Assembly: GCA_022448645.1 (NCBI GenBank)
Contig: JAKVBZ010000146.1
Coordinates: 1 to 7,834 of the forward strand
Length of the DNA stretch: 7,834 bases
DNA from: Pirellulaceae bacterium
GTDB taxonomy: Bacteria > Planctomycetota > Planctomycetia > Pirellulales > Pirellulaceae
Direction: 5' to 3'
Shown here: positions 6,201 to 7,834 of the stretch, in pieces
How the letters are laid out: each line of letters starts with the position of its first letter
Numbering within the stretch: the first letter of the stretch is position 1
Notes under the pieces: generated by a model
The model's input: only the letters and a program-made list of their open reading frames with translations
Told to the model about the DNA's origin: nothing
The model's database searches: none
Translations under genes and position numbers: made by a program

Positions 6201-7834
6201 TGCCCGGACACGTTGAGACTTGCGGCAGTAACCGTCGTATTACTACCAACGTATGCGTCAGTTGTCGGTACAAAGTCAGTACCCGCCAAAGAGACCCCCA
6301 CGCCACCCACCAAGCCAACAGAAACACCCAATGCCTTGGCTTTACCATAGGGAGTCGTGTTTGCTTCGATCGTGATGGCACCAGTCGCATTTATCATGCG
6401 TCCGTTGCCGATGTAAGCCTTAACTTTTGGCTTAACAAATGCATCCGAGTCCGCTCCCGCACCAGAAACAACGCCGCCGGCACCAGCCGTTGTATCGGAG
6501 ACAGCGGAATCGATACTATCGGCTTGTACCGCCAGGCTGCCGGCTTGGTTGAGATTGCGATTAATGTACGCTTCTGTCGTGCCTTCGGTCTTGGCATCAG
6601 ATAAGGCGGCTCCACCAGCAACTAAACCAACCGCCACCGACAGCACTTTACTTTCAGCTTTGTTATTCGAAAGAGCTCGGATGGAAACTGGGGAACTGCT
6701 TCCTGCTCGCAACGCACCTGTCGAATCCGCATATGCCTTAACTGTCGGTGAGACGACTGCATCAGAATCCGCACCAGTCCCCCCAACCAAACTACCTGAA
6801 CCGGCAGTTGCTTCGGAGTAAGAAATGTTATTGATTGGGGTTCCACCGGGCGACACATTATGTAATGCGTCGATCGTCACACCACCGTTTGTATAGAGCG
6901 GCGCACCGATGTAACTGGTAACCGTTGGATTTGCTTGTGAATCGGAAATAGCAACACCAATCGACACCGCACCGACTGAAGCACCCGTAGTATCTGAGTC
7001 CGCATCAGTAGTTGATTCGGCTCTAACGACAACATTTCCAGCAATCGGAGAACCGTTTGCTCCAACACTTGCGGCACCGCCGGAAAGATATGCATTGACG
7101 GTACGGTTCGTCTTCGACTTCGCCTCTGACCCACTGCCCGAAACGACCCCACCGGAGACTGCTAATGCATCTGTATCGGCATCACTGACATCCTTGGCTG
7201 CAATTTGCAGACTACCTGCTGAGGGAATTGCACCGGAGACATACGTATTGGTTGTGCCATCAATCGTGGCATAAGCCAAGCTCACTCCCACGCCGACGAT
7301 GCCGCCACCCAATCCCATCGTATTCGCATCGGCATCGTTATCGACTGTGGAAAGCAAATTAACGGCACCCGTGGCATTTACCGTGGCACCACTAGCGATA
7401 AACGTATTTACTGTTGGCTTCGTCTTTGCGTCGGCGATCGCACCGGCAGCCCCGAGCACCAACCCCCCTGAAGCCGTAATCGCGTCAGCGTCAGAAGATC
7501 CGTCGACGTCGGACGTCATGGTTACGGTACCACCAGCGGTAACGTCCGCGTCACCGATGCGTGTAGTAACCAGCGGCTCATTCGTCGGCAAGGAAACGGA
7601 GGCGCCAGCAGCGCCACCAGCGCTCACGTTGACGCCTTTACTCTCGGCTACGACATCCGAGTTTGATTTGGATTCAAGCGTGACATTCCCGCTAGCATTA
7701 ACGACGGTGGAATCCGCAAGAACTGCCTCCACCGCGGGATTATATTTGGCAATTGCAATCGAACCGCTCAGGCCCACACCTATGCCACCTGCCACAGCGA
7801 TAGTCTGAGCTTCCACATCAGCTTGCGAATCGGC
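164..7834 (-). CDS. Giant LktA/filamentous-haemagglutinin-like repeat adhesin, internal fragment
   Basis: This is a secreted or surface-exposed beta-solenoid protein, probably an adhesin; the role is inferred from the family. About 2,550 codons are open and the frame continues past the right edge: codons upstream of the GTG at 7814-7816 read ADSQAD, in the same repeat style, and no ribosome site is present, so the N-terminus is missing. Order of parts by residue: 53-residue repeats (1-945), beta transition (946-1089), helical insert (1090-1169), non-repetitive core (1170-1560), Trp/His/Cys insert (1561-1735), E-x-x-G-D-L repeats (1736-1925), helical insert (1926-2135), GSW module (about 2193-2262), more E-x-x-G-D-L repeats (2285 onward). 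There are only four Cys. No transmembrane segment, sorting signal or outer-membrane anchor is visible. The last about 23 residues before the TAA at 164-166 are basic and hydrophobic, unlike the rest, and look out of frame. The exact family name is less sure than the repeat-adhesin class. Confidence 0.9.
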   Translation of the reverse strand, partial: ADSQADVEAQTIAVAGGIGVGLSGSIAIAKYNPAVEAVLADSTVVNASGNVTLESKSNSDVVAESKGVNVSAGGAAGASVSLPTNEPLVTTRIGDADVTAGGTVTMTSDVDGSSDADAITASGGLVLGAAGAIADAKTKPTVNTFIASGATVNATGAVNLLSTVDNDADANTMGLGGGIVGVGVSLAYATIDGTTNTYVSGAIPSAGSLQIAAKDVSDADTDALAVSGGVVSGSGSEAKSKTNRTVNAYLSGGAASVGANGSPIAGNVVVRAESTTDADSDTTGASVGAVSIGVAISDSQANPTVTSYIGAPLYTNGGVTIDALHNVSPGGTPINNISYSEATAGSGSLVGGTGADSDAVVSPTVKAYADSTGALRAGSSSPVSIRALSNNKAESKVLSVAVGLVAGGAALSDAKTEGTTEAYINRNLNQAGSLAVQADSIDSAVSDTTAGAGGVVSGAGADSDAFVKPKVKAYIGNGRMINATGAITIEANTTPYGKAKALGVSVGLVGGVGVSLAGTDFVPTTDAYVGSNTTVTAASLNVSGHQKLPSGGYSTELDATAGAGGLLIGGSGAEARAKADGLHVKSYVGNDSTLNVGSTSISAQSNLKQNSKSGSYGVGFIGIGVAVNDVTSTTTTHAYLGKNVNASGNSLSITATGSDNNFAESKAGAGGLIGGAGTRANTTTNSTTTAEIQDRDVAKTSRGKITLHGGTGAFTLGATHTSTVNGKNSVVAGGAFSGAGVESNHNVNSAVTASVGDRVAVSAKAVQVNATNNLRKPTVSGHNISGGAGSLLAAGADVESETYVTFNTKIDIGNSASIIQPGNLSGYGTFSLHAKNDLQARDSVNFLAFGAIAGVGARSKVITHTDLAQIQVGNDATLSSATDLYMSARGSADIQTKVNADAGGFGTVILVDAVTQVMPVNKVRVKRGANVEATGDLKIATGRPISIAADPRQQTAERDTYKMKARSDSVSYSAIPITDINATNTLIQNNLITLDEEATFKSDGSIYLYAEKFGFQDKNSFSAYSRGVSWTESFVTGGKAINSGTALTEARGLVTLNGNVITGENRHKRLDLVGWGDGSVEADPATLTPGIYFSAGNQRVSSTLFDALKTAKENKATYTDNPDLQAFYQSQINRIENQLLDEGFMEEVTDGAYTKLQAVEQSAITATIEPFKAQAGIISVNADMLTGKGNITSPGDASVKIVNKTPAYLALKGIEIPATNGGLYFNTTEMSNQDNKAEILAEIDKTSQATINETGFASERDWFNVHGSKPDFKSVSKSGDSAEPEISVKNTLNVNDVNGQPPHNATYTQPNILLLPKSQGGTGITNENGCVIIEAGEGDSIIEGTILSKCQTIVAGGSVVIQDLTEYHVSGDPYAQWKESTVDGTKSAYPAPPEGLPYDSAQDPDSPNLMADRITIQAEFINVNGIIQSGQSDWSYTIPSGVDGEIAQLKNSGASGIVKLSGHTQFRKGTTTIEDFVLRYDVANDQLILDPVRARGGYVSLEGHILNTAKGSIKALGGFSHADITNNSTADLVIKKIDVSQRGMGEIAIYDYSRPSTDVDDPETGIDESKSYQTIYRQDASGTTKEEERGSLVPVSASTSFDPQGDWRYGWSVGQAEWTRRYGHHESCGSWIAWENYDRNSIHWGAPETTSATLIPDSNYFVQNKGSSGAYKDPYTYSKVTVSEPEAEKVIDQWSTSSWYGKKCHNIRTVGEQKHGHTMTHTVDATRHAIGIEFTGHAEGQVGVTSNKGGSIILGGPISNTGSTTLTTTGAIETTSSLNTVSGRQVVLDAKTGIGTDQQITTKVTDGTGSLKATTDSGVVKIYERFGDLQVDQIISQDSSDVTVVSAGQITVASSKAGEIAGGSITLTAAGDVGKSGSPIVLDSGTTQNDKVTIQGSGSVYINEKIGDLRSNEIRAGGDVVIDVLDGGLVDANSNQVRDTRTYNQLKNGLWKDLQLVGSDPNDPNSAAAKRETTVVTAARSKETEYDTYWQYRETQPDPAVYDPTHEVTLTAEEDAFYQAHYRAEGVKEGLSGSDLDQYVADAITTLVVSRTTQYRTLHTEFDAYDRGGYSAGELTASHVDGFVYTFAAAEETALRNSVKIWTEEELLYTFSAGLLAEVTDTQASIEDANIVGANITITASKGVGVTGGSSDINLSNKPVSLDTDQRVLLAAAERIDVIYLSAQPKTVGVNFFDKGSSGHTIVRSSGSWLTDGFAVGQFLSVLGDNSANQTDNGIHYEIAAVNADTITLKLGNSLTTEFNKTITIAPVVLNPLAPGANVQAMQILHRQDLDITSSGKINVTANENVFIGSETNVNIGAVVAGDASTGDKIRIKSGQAISNAAGASATNARGSNMIFEAAIGSVGSSSLPIRTNMLGNDTITARASQDIYLTETIGDMNVGTLYAQQGVIVLKTLSGSIVDGLNTDFTNVFATNIYLDSAGAIGETTPSHDYLDIDVETGTGTLTATAQNDITIADTDLDFPIRNVLSKSGDVDLKAKLSMVDVIDLVDPTDPNSGNDIDSAGKPKADVLGNSISTVAIRRFQVWALLLRTVRTIPI
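229..247 (-). other. Apparent frameshift site in the giant adhesin
   Basis: Upstream of this site the main frame reads ADVLGNSI, a normal family motif; just downstream it turns into STVAIRRFQVWALLLRT and stops. The sensible continuation lies in the frame that would be reached if one base were missing between the ATA codon (236-238) and the AAC codon (231-233). Adding one base there would give GNSI-x-NSGYSS and keep the repeat intact. No homopolymer longer than three bases and no X-XXY-YYZ slippery heptamer is present, which argues against phase variation or programmed slippage. A 5-bp direct repeat, CTGTT, occurs at 229-233 and 240-244. Sequencing error, assembly error or a real inactivating mutation all remain possible. 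Confidence 0.8.
1031..1240 (-). other. GSWLTDGF-type beta module
   Basis: Residues 2193-2262 begin with GHTIVRSSGSWLTDGFAVGQ, continue with FLSVLGD, IHYEIAAVNADTITLKLG, and end with NKTITIAP. The order (T-I-x-R-x-x-G-S-W-x-x-D-G-F-x-x-G-Q, then a V-x-x-x-T-I-T-L strand) is a small beta module that I recall as recurrent in large secreted repeat proteins. Upstream, RVLLAAAERIDVIYLSAQ (2161-2178) and downstream, DITSSGKINVTANENVFIG (2285-2303) are ordinary adhesin beta sequence, so the module is embedded in the same chain. No catalytic motif is visible; a structural or ligand-binding role is inference. Confidence 0.6.
1412..2041 (-). other. Large charged helical/aromatic insert
   Basis: Residues 1926-2135 leave the beta pattern. 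The sequence is rich in Glu, Arg, Lys, Tyr and Trp, with helix-like stretches around YNQLKNGLWKDLQL, ETEYDTYWQYRETQPDP, TLTAEEDAFYQAHYRAEG and IWTEEELLYTFSAGLL. Two similar motifs, E-Y-x-x-Y-W-x-x-R (1979-1987) and Q-Y-R-x-L-H-x-E-F (2048-2056), may be an internal duplication. It returns to beta sequence through EVTDTQASIEDANIVGANI, a closing motif I recall from other giant adhesins with an equivalent insert after a D-A-N-S-N sequence. It interrupts the unit that starts at residue 1893, so it is probably an insertion in a solenoid loop rather than a separate domain. Function unknown. Confidence 0.6.
2042..2611 (-). repeat. E-x-x-G-D-L beta repeats, first block
   Basis: Residues 1736-1925 contain two clear copies of a repeat distinct from the 53-residue type. 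The cores are VVKIYERFGDLQVDQI (about 1813-1828) and SVYINEKIGDLRSNEI (about 1893-1908), spaced 80 residues apart. Each is preceded by a segment with a Gly-Ile/Val-Gly turn (AKTGIGTDQQ; AGDVGKSGSPI) and followed by a strand pair of the form D-V-x-[IV]-x(4-5)-G. A weaker lead-in copy starts at GGSIILGGPISNTGSTTL (1743-1760). This is typical beta-strand repeat sequence from giant adhesins. The block ends at DGGLVDANSNQVRD, where the next helical insert begins. Confidence 0.7.
2612..3136 (-). other. Trp/Tyr/His-rich insert with a Cys pair
   Basis: Residues 1561-1735 interrupt the beta-repeat sequence. Eight Trp fall between 1601 and 1693 (1601, 1605, 1612, 1625, 1628, 1638, 1688, 1693), against about nine in the rest of the in-frame protein. 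Two of the protein's four Cys lie here, at 1622 (HESCGSW) and 1698 (GKKCHN). His residues cluster at 1618, 1619, 1637, 1699, 1709, 1711, 1715 and 1722, including HGHTMTHT. Tyr is also frequent (NYF, YKDPYTYSK). The segment ends at AIGIEFTGHAEGQVGVTS, where the solenoid pattern returns. The composition suggests a compact folded module, perhaps binding carbohydrate or metal; that is only inference. I recall similar aromatic inserts in related giant proteins without an assigned function. Confidence 0.6.
3137..4309 (-). other. Non-repetitive conserved core of the giant adhesin
   Basis: Residues 1170-1560 hold several motifs I recognise from other very large bacterial repeat proteins. In order they are SPGDASVKIVNKTPAYLAL at about 1187-1205, IQAEFINVNGIIQSG at 1410-1424, GGYVSLEGHILNTAKGSI at 1490-1507, and DITNNSTADLVIKKIDVS at 1517-1534. 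Between them lies a charged stretch (about 1228-1280) and a Pro/Tyr-rich one (about 1369-1400, including YPAPPEGLPYD). Cys1324 and Cys1344 sit 20 residues apart around ENGCVII and LSKCQTI and could form a disulfide. The family resemblance is from memory; I know of no biochemical function for this core. It may be a structural cap or module that separates the two repeat blocks. Confidence 0.55.
4310..4549 (-). other. Short helical insert in the beta-solenoid protein
   Basis: Residues 1090-1169 contain two helix-like stretches, SSTLFDALKTAKENKATY and PDLQAFYQSQINRIENQLLD, followed by GFMEEVTDGAYTKLQAVEQ. They are rich in Leu, Gln, Glu, Lys and Asn with hydrophobics at helical spacing, and contrast sharply with the Gly/Thr/Ala beta sequence on both sides. 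Beta sequence resumes at about residue 1171 with ISVNADMLTGKGNIT. A helical excursion just ahead of the G-D-A-S core motif is something I recall from other giant repeat adhesins; its function is unknown. It probably projects from the solenoid as a hairpin. Confidence 0.55.
4550..4981 (-). other. Beta-rich transition segment after the tandem repeats
   Basis: Residues 946-1089 follow the last degenerate 53-residue unit. The segment opens with a charged stretch (DPRQQTAERDTYKMKARSDS) and then becomes beta-strand-like, with motifs such as NNLITLDEEATF, GSIYLYAEKFG and LVTLNGNVITGENRHKRLDL. The repeat period is lost, charged and aromatic residues rise, and the first Trp residues of the window appear (1024 and 1069). 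It ends at ATLTPGIYFSAGNQ, just before the helical insert. It is likely a continuation of the solenoid with larger loops, joining the repeat array to the central core. I recognise no named domain. Confidence 0.5.
4982..7834 (-). repeat. Tandem ~53-residue (about 159 bp) adhesin repeats, about 17 units
   Basis: Each unit has a Gly-rich turn, a small-residue stretch, then a strand of the form P-[TA]-V-x-A-Y-[IVL]-[GS], followed by a strand like V-x-A-x-G-x-V-x-I-x-A. The anchor position of that strand falls at residues 32, 86, 139, 192, 243, 302, 362, 417, 468, 522, 581, 633, 685, 748, 805, 865 and 918. The steps are 51 to 63, most often 51 to 55. From 139 to 633 the anchor is always aromatic (F, then nine Y), suggesting a ladder of stacked rings along one face of a beta-solenoid. 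The period matches the 53-residue tandem repeat known from the Fusobacterium leukotoxin LktA family; that link rests on memory and period. The last five units lose the aromatic anchor and are degenerate. The array contains no Trp and no Cys. Confidence 0.85.
5747..7489 (-). repeat. Two-unit (A/B) super-repeat of about 106 residues / 318 bp
   Basis: Within the array, units alternate strictly between two kinds over eleven consecutive units (residues about 110-690). Type A carries a core like AGAGGVVSGAGADSDA, with Gly-x-Gly-Ala and acidic residues before the strand; examples precede anchors 139, 243, 362, 468, 581 and 685. Type B carries a core like GVGVSLA or GIGVAVND with more branched hydrophobics and usually T-T-x-A-Y in the strand; examples precede anchors 192, 302, 417, 522 and 633. 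At DNA level the A segment at 6441-6500 and the one at 6759-6818 start exactly 318 bp apart and match at about 40 of 60 bases by hand alignment. The amplifying unit was therefore probably the pair, and the copies are old and diverged. Confidence 0.75.

Noticed and set aside
7299..7808. Plus-strand open frame of 169 codons opposite the first repeats
   Set aside because: It is antisense to Gly/Ala/Thr-rich repeat codons, which leave the opposite strand free of stops. Its product is a low-complexity Ala/Pro/Ser/Thr sequence with no ribosome site, and the sense frame is clearly the coding one.
7814..7816. GTG as the start codon of the giant gene
   Set aside because: The frame is open upstream to the window edge with repeat-like residues (ADSQAD), there is no Shine-Dalgarno sequence, and no signal peptide follows. 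It is an internal Val codon.
4982..7834. Repeats as a CRISPR array or a minisatellite
   Set aside because: Units are diverged at DNA level (about two thirds identical even between best-matched copies seen), lack constant repeats with unique spacers, and keep frame as multiples of three; they are protein repeats.

Overview
The whole window is an internal piece of one giant secreted repeat protein, read on the minus strand. The reading frame enters from the right edge (7834), so the true start, signal peptide and secretion domain lie outside. It runs leftward for about 2,550 codons to a stop at 164-166. That stop is probably not the natural end: the same kind of sequence continues in another minus-strand frame from about 233 to the left edge. 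No other gene, RNA gene, promoter, terminator, mobile element or CRISPR array could be supported. Residue numbers below count the GTG at 7814-7816 as residue 1; it is only a reference point.

Layout from the N-terminal side (right) to the C-terminal side (left). (1) 4982-7834: an array of about 17 Gly/Ala/Asp/Thr-rich units with a period near 53 residues, most of them alternating between two unit types. (2) 4550-4981: a beta-rich transition. (3) 4310-4549: a short helical insert. (4) 3137-4309: a non-repetitive core with motifs I recognise from other giant repeat adhesins. (5) 2612-3136: an insert rich in Trp, Tyr and His with two of the protein's four Cys. (6) 2042-2611: beta repeats built around an E-x-x-G-D-L motif. 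(7) 1412-2041: a long charged, aromatic, helical insert. (8) about 965-1411: a segment holding a GSWLTDGF module. (9) 1-964: more E-x-x-G-D-L units, interrupted by the frameshift near 229-247.

The 53-residue period, the beta-solenoid style and the core motifs fit the very large filamentous-haemagglutinin-like surface proteins often labelled leukotoxin LktA family filamentous adhesin or beta strand repeat-containing protein. A role in adhesion, aggregation or predator/host contact is inference from the family. GC is near 50% by spot counts, higher in the repeat array and lower in the helical inserts. A Gram-negative-type bacterium that makes giant surface proteins (for example Planctomycetota, Chlorobiota or a proteobacterium) is plausible, but the taxon cannot be fixed from this window.

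I see no multi-gene system here. The points most worth a second look are the frameshift near the left edge, the exact 318-bp two-unit super-repeat, and the aromatic/Cys/His insert within an otherwise Trp-poor and Cys-poor protein.
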